Of a stretch of DNA of 64,000 nt, positions 9,148 to 17,856 are shown piece by piece. The notes under the pieces are model-generated. The model had not been told where the DNA came from. It made no database searches and saw only the letters and a list, made by a program, of their open reading frames with translations. Source of the DNA: an uncultured Acidimicrobiales bacterium (GTDB lineage: Bacteria > Actinomycetota > Acidimicrobiia > Acidimicrobiales > SZUA-35); NCBI GenBank assembly GCA_937922785.1, contig CALAJQ010000034.1, positions 1-64,000 on the forward strand. Direction: 5' to 3'. A program made the position numbers and the translations under genes. Numbering within the stretch: position 1 is the first letter of the stretch; each line of letters begins with the position of its first letter.

Positions 9148-12100
9148 CTACGACAAGTCGAACACAGACTCCAAAAAGGCAACTAGGTCGTTTGCTACGT
9201 CGGTCTTGCGCTTAAGGCCAACCTGGATCTGTCCACCGAGAGCTCCAAATTCAACTGGCTTCCAAACTGAGCCCTTGTAAAGCCGATCGATCCGAACTTC
9301 TTGGGAAACCTTTAGCTCGGCAATTGGACCAAGCTTGGCAACCAGCTCTGGTCCGCCAAAACCAGGACCCTTGATTACAACAACCTCGGTGATTCCGACC
9401 TCAGAACATCGGGCCCGCAGGAATCCAACCTCAATCAGCCGTTCAGCAACTTTGGGAATCGGTCCGTACCGGTCTTCCCACTCGGCCCGGATGTCGGTTA
9501 CTTCTTCCAGGGAGCTCACCGCAGCAAGGCGACGATAGGCACCCAAACGTTGAGGCCCGGAGTCGATGTAGTCCTCAGGGATGTGAGCGTCAACGGGCAG
9601 GTCAATCTTGATCTCAACTGGAACCTTCACGGGTTCACCATTGAGTTCGCCAACTGCTTCTGTAACAAGCTGACAATAAAGGTCGTAACCGACGGCTGCG
9701 ATGTGGCCGCTCTGACCGCTGCCTAGGAGGTTTCCGGCACCCCGAATCTCTAGGTCGCGCATGGCAATCTTAAAACCAGAACCCAGCTCTGTAGCCTCGC
9801 CAATTGTCTTGAGCCGTTCGTAGGCCTCTTCGCTAAGAGCTGCGTCGGGTTGCGTGAACAGGTAGGCGTACGCGCGTTGTCCCGATCGACCCACCCGCCC
9901 TCTTAACTGATGCAACTGACCCAAGCCAAGGCGTTCGGCACGGTCCACCACCAAAGTGTTAACCGTGGGCATGTCGATACCAGATTCGATAATCGTGGTG
10001 CAGACTAAGACGTCGTATTTGCCTTCCCAAAAGTCCAGCACGATGGTTTCCAAAGTGCCTTCATCCATTTGACCGTGAGCCACCGCAACTCTGGCCTCGG
10101 GCACTAGCGCCCTAAGTTCTGATGCCACCTTCTCGATGCTGCGCACCCGGTTGTGCACAAAAAAGACCTGACCTTCACGCAACAGCTCTCGCCGAATTGC
10201 CTCGGCAACCGGACGCTCATCGTATTCGCCCACGTAAGTGAGAATCGGCTGACGATCGGCGGGAGGGGTGTTTAGCAGGCTGAGATCGCGAATGCCGACC
10301 AGACTCATCTCAAGAGTTCTTGGGATTGGCGTGGCTGTCAACGTGAGAACATCTACATCGGTTCGGAGCTTCTTGATTACCTCTTTGTGGCTGACTCCAA
10401 AGCGTTGCTCTTCATCCACTACTAGCAATCCAAGTTTGTCGAACTTGATATCTTCGGAGAGAATTCGGTGGGTGCCAATCAATACGTCGACCTGGCCCGC
10501 TGCCACGTCGGCTACAACTTTGCGGGCTTGGGCGGCGGTGAGGAATCGGCTTAGCACTTCAACACGAATCGGGTATGGAGCGAAACGGTCGGTGAAGGTC
10601 TGAAAGTGCTGTTGTGCAAGCAAAGTGGTTGGCACCAGGACCGCGGCTTGTTTGCCGGACTGGATTGCCTTGAAGACGGCACGCAAAGCAACTTCGGTCT
10701 TGCCGAATCCGACGTCACCAACGACGAGGCGATCCATTGGAACCTCACGCTCCATGTCACCCTTGATTTCTACAACGGCCATCGCCTGGTCTGGAGTCAA
10801 TTCGTAGGGGAACGCGCCTTCAACCTCGGCTTGCCAAGGAGTGTCTGGGGCAAACGCAATGCCCTCAGCACTCATCCGGGTCTGATACAGAACCACCAGT
10901 TCTTGGGCAATCTCAGCAACGGCTGAACGAACCTTGGCTTTGGCCTTGGAGAAGTCAGCACCGCCGAGACGATGCAAGCTTGGGGACTCGCCGCCGGTGT
11001 AGCGACGGATGAGATCAATCTGATCCGACGGCACATAAAGCTTGTCGTCGCCCTTGTAGTCAAGGAGCAGGTAGTCACGGGAATGGCCACCGATGTCACG
11101 CTTGACCATGCCTGAGAAGCGGCCCACACCGTGCTGATGATGAACGATGTAGTCCCCGCGCTGAAGGTCTTCGAAGAAACCTTCGCTCTGACGCTTGCGG
11201 GGTTTGGCCTTGCGATGCGAGCGTCGTCGTCCGGTCAACTCCGCTTCGGTAATTACCGCAACGCCAACACGCGGCAGAACAAAACCCCGCTCAAGCGACT
11301 GAACCACAATGTGGCCGCCGGGAGAAAACACCTCTGGCATCTGATCACCGTGTTGGGCCAGACCGGTGACTCCCCATTCGTTCAGAATGTCAGACAGCCG
11401 CGAGGCCGAACCGACACCGTCGGCGCACACTATTACGCGAGCCCCCTCGGCAAGTTGCTGCCGAAGCCGCGCTGCCAGCTGTTCGCCCGGAGGGTCCCAC
11501 CCGGAGGAATCAAAGACGGCCACGTCGGGACCTTCAGGAACCGGCGTCGTACTAATTACTGGAGCTTCGGTCTTGGCCAGAAGCCGATCGAATTCGATGT
11601 GGAGCCGTGGAAACTCTCTGCCTTGGTCTACTGACCAAGTTTTGGCCAGAGTTCTGGCGAGGTCTTCCTCCTCGGCTAACAGATCCGCAGCGCGGTCTCG
11701 CATCCGACGAGGCTCAACCAAGATGACCGTGGAGTCAGAATCCAGCTGGTCAGCCAAGACGATTTCCTCAGGAGTCAGCCAGGGCAGCCAGCTTTCCATC
11801 CCGTCAAAGATCAGACCTTCGGAAAGTCGTTCCCATTGCTCACGACCCCAAGGTTCGGACGCAATCAACTTCTCAGCGCGAGCCCGAACCTCTTCGGTGA
11901 CTCGTAGCTCACGACACCCGAATATCTCGACCGACGCGATGTCATCGATCGAGCGTTGGTCATTTACCGAGAACGTTGTAAGTCTCTCGACCTCGTCGCC
12001 CCAAAGATCAATTCGAACCGGGCTGTCCTGGGTACAGCCATAGACGTCCACGATTGAACCGCGCATCGCCACCTCGCCCCGGTGCTCAACCTGAGGCTCC

Positions 12101-12570
12101 CTACGGTAACCGAGCTCAACAAGTTGGCTAACCAGTTCTGCGGGATCGCACCGATCACCGATGCTCACCGAGACCGGCGCAACATCGGTAGCACCCGGAC
12201 CAATGCGTTGGATCAACGCTCGAACCGGCGCAACAACAACTGCAGGGCAACGGTCTTCGGTCTGCAATAGCCAAAGTGCCCTTAGTCGCTGACCCATTGT
12301 TTCCAACGATGGACTGACCCGTTCGAACGGAAGGGTCTCCCAAGCCGGAAACATGACAACTTGGTCTCCAAGTAGAACGCCAAGGTCATGGGTCAAGCGC
12401 TCGGCTTCAGACGTCGTTGCTGTGGCGACGAGCACTGGTTTTCTGCCCGTGCCGTCAACAATGGCCGCAATCGCTGGTGCGCGGGCGGTTTCTGGAGCTG
12501 CCAACACGGTGGCGGCCCGACCGATAACACGGTCTAAGGCTTGGTCCCCGCCAATGAGGCGGGGCAACAA
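9148..12570 (-). CDS. mfd: transcription-repair coupling factor Mfd
   Basis: This is a full-length 1140-residue Mfd. The N-terminal UvrB-like module includes VVMFPAWETLPFERVSPS and RGSIVDVYGC. The RNA-polymerase interaction domain begins near GDYIVHHQHGVGRFSGM. The helicase motor has GDVGFGKTEVALRA (Walker A), VDEEQRFGVSHKE (motif II), LTATPIPRTLEMS and GRVGRSGQRAYAYL. The C-terminal TRCF domain closes the protein. Mfd removes stalled RNA polymerase at lesions and recruits UvrA. The TTG at 12570 is the assigned start, but the N-terminus is uncertain because CTG or TTG codons just upstream are also in frame. It follows pth by 31 nt. Confidence 0.96.
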   Translation of the reverse strand: MLPRLIGGDQALDRVIGRAATVLAAPETARAPAIAAIVDGTGRKPVLVATATTSEAERLTHDLGVLLGDQVVMFPAWETLPFERVSPSLETMGQRLRALWLLQTEDRCPAVVVAPVRALIQRIGPGATDVAPVSVSIGDRCDPAELVSQLVELGYRREPQVEHRGEVAMRGSIVDVYGCTQDSPVRIDLWGDEVERLTTFSVNDQRSIDDIASVEIFGCRELRVTEEVRARAEKLIASEPWGREQWERLSEGLIFDGMESWLPWLTPEEIVLADQLDSDSTVILVEPRRMRDRAADLLAEEEDLARTLAKTWSVDQGREFPRLHIEFDRLLAKTEAPVISTTPVPEGPDVAVFDSSGWDPPGEQLAARLRQQLAEGARVIVCADGVGSASRLSDILNEWGVTGLAQHGDQMPEVFSPGGHIVVQSLERGFVLPRVGVAVITEAELTGRRRSHRKAKPRKRQSEGFFEDLQRGDYIVHHQHGVGRFSGMVKRDIGGHSRDYLLLDYKGDDKLYVPSDQIDLIRRYTGGESPSLHRLGGADFSKAKAKVRSAVAEIAQELVVLYQTRMSAEGIAFAPDTPWQAEVEGAFPYELTPDQAMAVVEIKGDMEREVPMDRLVVGDVGFGKTEVALRAVFKAIQSGKQAAVLVPTTLLAQQHFQTFTDRFAPYPIRVEVLSRFLTAAQARKVVADVAAGQVDVLIGTHRILSEDIKFDKLGLLVVDEEQRFGVSHKEVIKKLRTDVDVLTLTATPIPRTLEMSLVGIRDLSLLNTPPADRQPILTYVGEYDERPVAEAIRRELLREGQVFFVHNRVRSIEKVASELRALVPEARVAVAHGQMDEGTLETIVLDFWEGKYDVLVCTTIIESGIDMPTVNTLVVDRAERLGLGQLHQLRGRVGRSGQRAYAYLFTQPDAALSEEAYERLKTIGEATELGSGFKIAMRDLEIRGAGNLLGSGQSGHIAAVGYDLYCQLVTEAVGELNGEPVKVPVEIKIDLPVDAHIPEDYIDSGPQRLGAYRRLAAVSSLEEVTDIRAEWEDRYGPIPKVAERLIEVGFLRARCSEVGITEVVVIKGPGFGGPELVAKLGPIAELKVSQEVRIDRLYKGSVWKPVEFGALGGQIQVGLKRKTDVANDLVAFLESVFDLS

Positions 12571-12601
12571 AGAAAACGCGCTCAGTTTTGCCTCGCTTTG
12601 A

Positions 12602-13246
12602 CTACTGGCCGGCTAGGTCTGTAGAGCCAGGACGCCGGTTTACCAAGTTCATTGCGGCATCAATGCCGTCACGAACTAGAAGTTCGATTGCCTCTGATGC
12701 TTGGCTAATTGCAGTGTCGAGCTGAGTGCGTTCGGTCTTCGATGGCTGTTTCAAAACAAAGTCACGAGGTGACTGGGCCGCCTTTGGCTGGCCGATACCG
12801 ATTCGAACCCGAATGAAATGACCGGAGCCGCCGTGCTGGACGATTGACCGCAGACCATTGTGACCGGCCAGTCCGCCGCCTTGCTTGAGCTTCAGCCGCC
12901 CAACAGGAAGATCGAGCTCATCGTGAACAATGACCAGGCCATCACCGTGGGTAATCCCATAACGACGGGCCAACAATCGAACAGATTCACCCGAGTTGTT
13001 CATGTAGGTCTGGGGGAAGGCAATTGCCACCCGCTTCTGACCGACCCGAATTTCAGCGGTAAGAGCCCGCTGCTTTGACTTAGCCAAACGCTCGCCATAA
13101 CGGTGGGCAAGACGTTCAACCGCTTCAGCGCCCACATTGTGACGAGTGCCAGCAAAGGACTCTCCGGGATTGCCTAAGCCAACAACTAGAAGATCTGCTG
13201 GAGTTCCCTTGCGGGGACCTTCTGCACTAGTTCGGGCAAAGACCAC
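12602..13246 (-). CDS. pth: peptidyl-tRNA hydrolase
   Basis: This 214-residue Pth family protein carries the catalytic region VVGLGNPGESFAGTRHNVGAEAVERLA (active His in TRHN), PQTYMNNSGESV, VIVHDELDLPVGRLKLK and GGLAGHNGLRSI. It frees tRNA from peptidyl-tRNAs released early from ribosomes. The first 15 residues are an extension before the domain. It lies 9 nt downstream of the L25 gene, an order conserved in actinobacteria, and precedes mfd. Confidence 0.95.
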   Translation of the reverse strand: MVFARTSAEGPRKGTPADLLVVGLGNPGESFAGTRHNVGAEAVERLAHRYGERLAKSKQRALTAEIRVGQKRVAIAFPQTYMNNSGESVRLLARRYGITHGDGLVIVHDELDLPVGRLKLKQGGGLAGHNGLRSIVQHGGSGHFIRVRIGIGQPKAAQSPRDFVLKQPSKTERTQLDTAISQASEAIELLVRDGIDAAMNLVNRRPGSTDLAGQ

Positions 13247-13255
13247 GTGCTGACT

Positions 13256-13945
13256 CTACTCTTCCTCGTCGCTTGCATCCGAGGCGTCGTCTGAGCCTTC
13301 ACCGTCTTCTGAGCCTTCTCCGTCTTCGCCCTCTTCACCTTCAGCAGCTTCTGCGTCTTCTTCAACAGGCTCTTCGATTACCTGTGGAACAGAGGCTACT
13401 GCGATGACGGTTTCTGGATCGACTTCGGTGACAACACCCGCTGGCAACGAAATTGCAGCAAGGGTGAGACTGTCGTTTTCGAGCGACATAGCTGAGATGT
13501 CGAGGTCGAGCTGATCAGGAATTGCGTTCGGAGCGACCATGACGGTAAGTACGAGCTCACGCTGTTCGATGACTGCACCTTCTTGGGCGGCTTCTTCGGC
13601 TTCGCCGACCAAGACGATTGGTACTTCGATCTCAATTGGCTTGTTCGGATCAACTCGGAGGAAGTCGGCGTGGGTAACAACCGATTTGATCACGTCCCGC
13701 TGAAGTTCACGGACCAGAACGGTTTCGTGGTCGCCAGCGACGTCAAGTGTGAACACGGTGTTGAGGCCAGATTCTGCCTTAAGTACGTCGCGAAGATCGT
13801 TGTAGGCCACCGAAACGGTTACTGGATCCTTGCCCATGCCGTATACAACACCGGGCAATTGGCCGGTGCGACGCAACCGACGAGAAGGCCGTGTGCCTAG
13901 TTCTCGGTTAGTTGTTGCTTCTACTACGGGTTGGTCTGTGCTCAT
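13256..13945 (-). CDS. rplY: 50S ribosomal protein bL25 (CTC/TL5 long form)
   Basis: The protein has an N-terminal L25 5S-rRNA-binding domain (NRELGTRPSRRLRRTGQLPGVVYG), then the TL5-type beta domain (EIEVPIVLVGEAEEAAQEGAVIEQ), then a very acidic tail of about 45 Glu, Asp, Ser and Gly residues. GAGGAAA 8 nt before the ATG at 13945 fits a ribosome binding site better than the GTG at 13948. In this long form the C-terminal domain contacts the ribosomal central protuberance, and the acidic tail is typical of actinobacteria. It is the first gene of the rplY-pth pair. Confidence 0.95.
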   Translation of the reverse strand: MSTDQPVVEATTNRELGTRPSRRLRRTGQLPGVVYGMGKDPVTVSVAYNDLRDVLKAESGLNTVFTLDVAGDHETVLVRELQRDVIKSVVTHADFLRVDPNKPIEIEVPIVLVGEAEEAAQEGAVIEQRELVLTVMVAPNAIPDQLDLDISAMSLENDSLTLAAISLPAGVVTEVDPETVIAVASVPQVIEEPVEEDAEAAEGEEGEDGEGSEDGEGSDDASDASDEEE

Positions 13946-14008
13946 CACTATTTCCTCGAGTTAAGAGATCGCCGTTCGGCGCGTAGCCGACTAGTGAGCT
14001 TAGCGCCG

Positions 14009-15010
14009 TTAATTCTGGTTTTGGCCCTGGAATATGTTGCTAACTGAGGTGTCCTCGAAGACAGCCTTGATTGTCTCGGCAATCAACGGAGCCACCGAAA
14101 GCACTTCCAACTTGTCGAAGCGCTCAGAATCAGCCAATGGGAGGGTGTTAGTGACGATTACGCGCTCAAATACCGAGTTCTTCAGCCGGTCGATGGCTGG
14201 CCCAGAAAACACTGCGTGGGTGGCAGCCGCAACCACGGTCTTGGCACCCCGTTCAACCAGAAGTTCTGCTGCGGAACAAATTGTTCCGGCGGTGTCGATC
14301 ATGTCATCGATAAGGACGCAGTTTCGGCCGTCGACCTCACCAACAACCCTCTTGGCTTCTGACATGTTCTTCAAAGTCTTGGATCGGGTCTTGTGCACGA
14401 TTGCGAGATCAGCGCCCAGAGTCTGTGCGTAGCGTTCGGCAACTTTCACGCGGCCAGCATCGGGAGACACCACTACTAGGTCTTCAGCAAATTGCTTTAG
14501 GTGGTTAACCAACACCGGTGCTGCGGTTAGGTGGTCAACTGGACCGTTAAAGAAACCTTGAATCTGGCCGGAGTGAAGATCGACAGCAACTAGACGAGTG
14601 GCGCCAGCGGCGGAGAACATGTCGGCGATGAGCCGAGCAGTAATTGGTTCGCGACCACTGCTTTTGCGATCCTGGCGGGCGTAACCGTAGAAGGGCATTA
14701 CAGCTGTTATGCGCTTGGCCGATGCCCGCCGCGCCGTGTCAACCATGATGAGCTGTTCCATCACAGCGTCGTTCAGCGAAAGATCTCCAACATTGGCGTG
14801 GCTCTGCATGATGAACACATCAGAGCCTCGGATGGATTCGTCGAAACGGATGTGGGTTTCACCGTTGGCGAACTGGTCGGGGTTGGCGTCGGAGAGGCCA
14901 ATGCCGAGTTCGTCTGAAACTTCTTGGGCGAGTTCGATGTTGTGCCTACCTGAGAACAGGTGAAGCTTCTTCTTTGTGACCGATTCCATTCCGTGCCCCC
15001 GGATGTTCAT
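14009..15010 (-). CDS. prs: ribose-phosphate pyrophosphokinase
   Basis: This enzyme makes PRPP from ribose-5-phosphate and ATP for nucleotide, His and Trp synthesis. The sequence shows LFSGRHNIELAQEVSDELG, FANGETHIRFDESIRGSDVF, MPFYGYARQDRKSSGREPITA (ATP and flexible-loop region), VDLHSGQIQGFF, VVSPDAGRVKVAERYA and the PRPP loop VLIDDMIDTAGTI. The ATG at 14989 (MESVTKKKLHLFSG) is a good alternative start; the first seven codons from 15010 have no counterpart I recall. It lies 20 nt after the GlmU-like gene, so the two are probably cotranscribed. Confidence 0.95.
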   Translation of the reverse strand: MNIRGHGMESVTKKKLHLFSGRHNIELAQEVSDELGIGLSDANPDQFANGETHIRFDESIRGSDVFIMQSHANVGDLSLNDAVMEQLIMVDTARRASAKRITAVMPFYGYARQDRKSSGREPITARLIADMFSAAGATRLVAVDLHSGQIQGFFNGPVDHLTAAPVLVNHLKQFAEDLVVVSPDAGRVKVAERYAQTLGADLAIVHKTRSKTLKNMSEAKRVVGEVDGRNCVLIDDMIDTAGTICSAAELLVERGAKTVVAAATHAVFSGPAIDRLKNSVFERVIVTNTLPLADSERFDKLEVLSVAPLIAETIKAVFEDTSVSNIFQGQNQN

Positions 15011-15030
15011 TGCGACCTAGCTGCGGCGAC

Positions 15031-16119
15031 CTAACCGCGGATGCCAGCATAGAAGGGACCCGTGCGCGTCCCATCGCTTATTTCAGTTCCTGGCGATAAA
15101 GATGCGAATGGTCCAACCGCACAGTCTCGGCCGACATGCGCATGTTCCCCAACCGCCTGTTCCACGATGCTGTTTGCCCCCACAACACACTGTGCCAAAC
15201 GCACGTTTGGACCGATGTCGCAACTATCTCCAATGACGGTCCTGCCCTGCAACATGGTGCCCGGAAAAATGGTTACGTCGGTTCCAAGCTGGACGGTGGC
15301 ATCTATGTAGGTCCGATCTGGATCGATCATCGTCACGCCGCGCTGCATCCAGTATCTGTTGGTGCGGCGCCGCAGTTCCGCTTCGGCCTCGGCCAGCTGC
15401 AATCGACTGTCAACTGGTGCGGCGTCCGCGATTTCACCGACAGCAAGGCTGGTGACCGGATGTCCGGAGTTGGCAAGCACACCCGGAACATCGATTAGCT
15501 GATGTTCACCGTTGACCTTGTCAGGATCGGTCCTTCGAACGGCCGGAGCTAATAGGCCGCGCCGAACGCAGTAGATGCCTAAGGGCATCTCGCTAAGTTC
15601 ACTCGAAGGATCGACATCAATTGATCGAATTGCGGCGCTGACATTGCCGTGTCTATCCCGAATAATGCGCGGTCCAGGCTGGCCGTGAGCTGGTGCCGAC
15701 AACACCGTGCACGCCGAGTTCGACTCCTGGTGATGGGCTACCAGAGCCGCCAGGGTGCGGGGCTGAATAAGGGGAACATCTGCTGGCAGCACAAGAAGGT
15801 CCGAATCGTCATCAAAGTCATCGAAGCCACTTAGCCCGACAAGGGCAGCGTCACCGTTGCCGTAAGCCTTCATCTGCTCAACAAATCGAACGTTGAAATT
15901 TGGCGGATCTTCCAGAACTCGCTTCGACACCCGGTTAGAGGAAGGGCCTGTCACAACGACGCCCTGCTTTACTCCAGCCGCCCCTAAAGCGTCTAAAACA
16001 AAGGAAATCATGGGGCGTCCACACAGCAAATGAAGCGGCTTAGGGCGCTGGGAACGCATCTGTGCACCGGTCGCTGTTGCGATCACAACTGCTGAAAGAG
16101 ATCTGGTCGGCATTTCCAT
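15031..16119 (-). CDS. glmU: GlmU-like UDP-GlcNAc pyrophosphorylase lacking the acetyltransferase active site
   Basis: The uridyltransferase half (residues 1 to about 230) has RPKPLHLLCGRPMISFVLDAL, YGNGDAALVG, LLVLPADVPLIQP and NGEHQLIDVPGVLANSG. About 110 residues of left-handed beta-helix follow (GVTMIDPDRTYIDATVQLG through GPFASLSPGTEISDGTRTG). The protein then stops at 362 residues; GlmU is usually about 450-480. The missing end holds the acetyl-CoA site and the catalytic His/Lys of glucosamine-1-phosphate acetylation. The usual AAGxGTRM loop reads ATATGAQM. Only 20 nt separate it from prs, so no remnant of the lost end is nearby. It may make UDP-GlcNAc only from pre-acetylated sugar. 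Confidence 0.85.
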   Translation of the reverse strand: MEMPTRSLSAVVIATATGAQMRSQRPKPLHLLCGRPMISFVLDALGAAGVKQGVVVTGPSSNRVSKRVLEDPPNFNVRFVEQMKAYGNGDAALVGLSGFDDFDDDSDLLVLPADVPLIQPRTLAALVAHHQESNSACTVLSAPAHGQPGPRIIRDRHGNVSAAIRSIDVDPSSELSEMPLGIYCVRRGLLAPAVRRTDPDKVNGEHQLIDVPGVLANSGHPVTSLAVGEIADAAPVDSRLQLAEAEAELRRRTNRYWMQRGVTMIDPDRTYIDATVQLGTDVTIFPGTMLQGRTVIGDSCDIGPNVRLAQCVVGANSIVEQAVGEHAHVGRDCAVGPFASLSPGTEISDGTRTGPFYAGIRG

Positions 16120-16172
16120 TGTTTATCAACTCACACAGACGTCGTGTTAGACCGATAGCGTATTGAGGTCTA

Positions 16173-16245
16173 TCCCGGGTAGTTCAACTGGTAGAACACT
16201 GGACTTTGAATCCAGGCGTTGCAGGTTCAAATCCTGCCCCGGGAG
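16173..16245 (+). tRNA. tRNA-Gln (anticodon TTG)
   Basis: The acceptor arms TCCCGGG (16173-16179) and CCCGGGA (16238-16244) pair perfectly. The anticodon stem CTGGA/TCCAG encloses the loop CTTTGAA, giving anticodon TTG at 16206-16208. The T arm is GCAGG-TTCAAAT-CCTGC. The discriminator base is G, and CCA is not encoded. The gene is transcribed away from glmU and is followed 64 nt later by the bS22 gene. Confidence 0.96.
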
Positions 16246-16309
16246 CTAAACACACTGTTTCAAAGACGAGCGTAAGTTCGACCCTGGTGACGCTAACCTC
16301 AGGAGCCTC

Positions 16310-16408
16310 ATGGGATCTCTAATTAAGAAGCGACGTAAGCGAATGCGTAAGAAGAAGCACCGCAAGCTTCTCAAGCGAACTCGCGTTCAGCGTCGTAACA
16401 AGAAATAG
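16310..16408 (+). CDS. 30S ribosomal protein bS22 (AURKAIP1/COX24-like)
   Basis: This 32-residue, extremely basic protein begins MGSLIKKRRKRMRKKKHRK and ends LLKRTRVQRRNKK. It matches the small-subunit protein bS22 first seen in mycobacterial ribosomes, related to the AURKAIP1/COX24 domain of mitochondrial ribosomes. It is expected to lie buried in 16S rRNA near the decoding region. AGGAG lies 4 nt before the ATG. It sits on the same strand as tRNA-Gln and converges on ispE, whose stop is 2 nt away. It is short enough for ordinary gene callers to miss. Confidence 0.9.
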   Translation: MGSLIKKRRKRMRKKKHRKLLKRTRVQRRNKK

Positions 16409-16410
16409 AA

Positions 16411-17121
16411 CTAACTTACGGTTTGGACTATGCGATGCCCTTCTCCAGGGTATTCGCCGTAGACGAACCAGGTTGAGCCGCTACCGGCCAGAATTGGTCT
16501 TTGACCGGTTGCGTCGGCGAAGGCATCTCTATACCGAACTAGATCTGGAGCAACGGCTATGGCCGCTGCCTCCAGATCGTTTGGGTTTTCGGCCTGTGTC
16601 GGGCCGCCAAGATCATCCCAGGCCCGGTAAACAGCTGGCGTCGAACACGCAACCGGTGGAGTAATCAAGGTCAAGGTCTGGGCAACGAACGGCAACGGCT
16701 CAACTATTTCGCCGATACCGCTGACGCGTGCTCGGCCCCCGACAGTACAAAAGGCCACGTCAGCACCAATGGACGCTGCTGCTTGAAGATCGGTAAAACC
16801 GGCCCATCGCAAGATCGCCCCGGCATCACTTGACCCGCCTCCCAGTCCAGCCTGGCTAGGAACGTTCTTGTGCAGCGTCACGCCTGCGGTTCTGCCTGCC
16901 AACGCGAGCGCCTGGTTGACTAGGTTCGATGGCCCCGTAGGAATGTCATCTCCCCCACCAATCACCCTAAGACCATCGCCTTCGGTATCGATTTCCAAGA
17001 TGTCACCGAAATCAAGCGTGACCATTTCGGCCTCAATTAGGTGATAGCCATCGTCCCGCAGACCGGTCATGCGAAGTGACAGAGTCAGCTTTGCTGGAGC
17101 ATGCACAGTTTCAATGGCCAT
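16411..17121 (-). CDS. ispE: 4-diphosphocytidyl-2-C-methyl-D-erythritol kinase
   Basis: This GHMP kinase of the non-mevalonate isoprenoid pathway phosphorylates CDP-methylerythritol at the 2-OH. The three family motifs are visible: HAPAKLTLSLRMTGLRDDGYHLIEAEM, the ATP loop PSQAGLGGGSSDAGAILRW, and the C-terminal AGSGSTWFVYG. At 236 residues it is shorter than the usual 280-300, because the segments before the glycine loop and after GADVAF are reduced. The rsmA-ispE neighbourhood is conserved in many bacteria and supports the call. Confidence 0.9.
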   Translation of the reverse strand: MAIETVHAPAKLTLSLRMTGLRDDGYHLIEAEMVTLDFGDILEIDTEGDGLRVIGGGDDIPTGPSNLVNQALALAGRTAGVTLHKNVPSQAGLGGGSSDAGAILRWAGFTDLQAAASIGADVAFCTVGGRARVSGIGEIVEPLPFVAQTLTLITPPVACSTPAVYRAWDDLGGPTQAENPNDLEAAAIAVAPDLVRYRDAFADATGQRPILAGSGSTWFVYGEYPGEGHRIVQTVS

Positions 17122-17130
17122 TTGGTCAGG

Positions 17131-17856
17131 CTACTTGGCTGCGGCCTGCCGCCTGAAGACGCAATAGGGCTCCATCGACGTCAAGGTAACAAATGCAATA
17201 TTGCGAGACTTGGCGAAGCTGTCGATAACAAAATCGAGCTTCAGGTCGCTCGCTGCCTCCACTTCGGCGACGGTGCCCCGAGGCGTCGACTGGTGAAGTT
17301 TAAGGCCATTGGCATCGGTGAGTGTCTGACGAAAAACGTCTCCCGTCAGCACATACTTGGCCCTCAATTTGAGCAATTCCAGCGACTTCAACTGGTATGG
17401 CGCAAACAGAATTCCTAGACGATTCCAACCGTTAAGCACCAATCTGCCGCCGGGCCGCAACACTCGGGCCGCTTCAGCAATGGCGGTGGCTCTGGTCTCG
17501 GACTCAAGGATGTAGTCCATCCCATGGAACGCCACCAAGACAACGTCGAACGATTCGTCCGCAAAAGGCAAGGCGGCCAAATCGGCAATACCAAGCTCGA
17601 TGCCAGCCTGCTCCCCCGAAGCTGCGAACTCCAACGCGGCAACCGGGTTGATCTCGATCGAAACAACATTTCGAGCCCCAAAGGACCGAATCAGTTTGGC
17701 TGAACGCCCAGTTGCACCGGTCCCAACATCGAGAACGTCACTTTCAGAAGTAACCAACTGGCCCAAAATCTCTGACTCCGCTGGCATCTCAGTGTCGTGC
17801 CGGAAGACGTGGGTATAAGAGGCCTGCTTATTCGGACTGAGAGACTGTTCCGCCAT
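17131..17856 (-). CDS. class I SAM-dependent methyltransferase
   Basis: The SAM-binding motif I is VLDVGTGATGRSAKLI, followed by VVSIEINPVAALEFA (acidic ribose-binding loop), PFADESFDVVLVAFHG (motif IV region) and LRPGGRLVLNGWNRLG. This is the UbiE/Methyltransf_11 type, active on small molecules or unknown substrates. The ATG at 17856 (MAEQSLSPNK) is chosen; a longer start at 17904 is possible. It overlaps the end of rsmA by 29 nt and lies 9 nt before ispE, so it is probably in that operon. The substrate is unknown. Confidence 0.82.
   Translation of the reverse strand: MAEQSLSPNKQASYTHVFRHDTEMPAESEILGQLVTSESDVLDVGTGATGRSAKLIRSFGARNVVSIEINPVAALEFAASGEQAGIELGIADLAALPFADESFDVVLVAFHGMDYILESETRATAIAEAARVLRPGGRLVLNGWNRLGILFAPYQLKSLELLKLRAKYVLTGDVFRQTLTDANGLKLHQSTPRGTVAEVEAASDLKLDFVIDSFAKSRNIAFVTLTSMEPYCVFRRQAAAK

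Noticed and set aside
12795..12815. tRNA T-arm-like GATTCGAACCC
   Set aside because: It lies inside pth coding sequence and no cloverleaf can be built around it.
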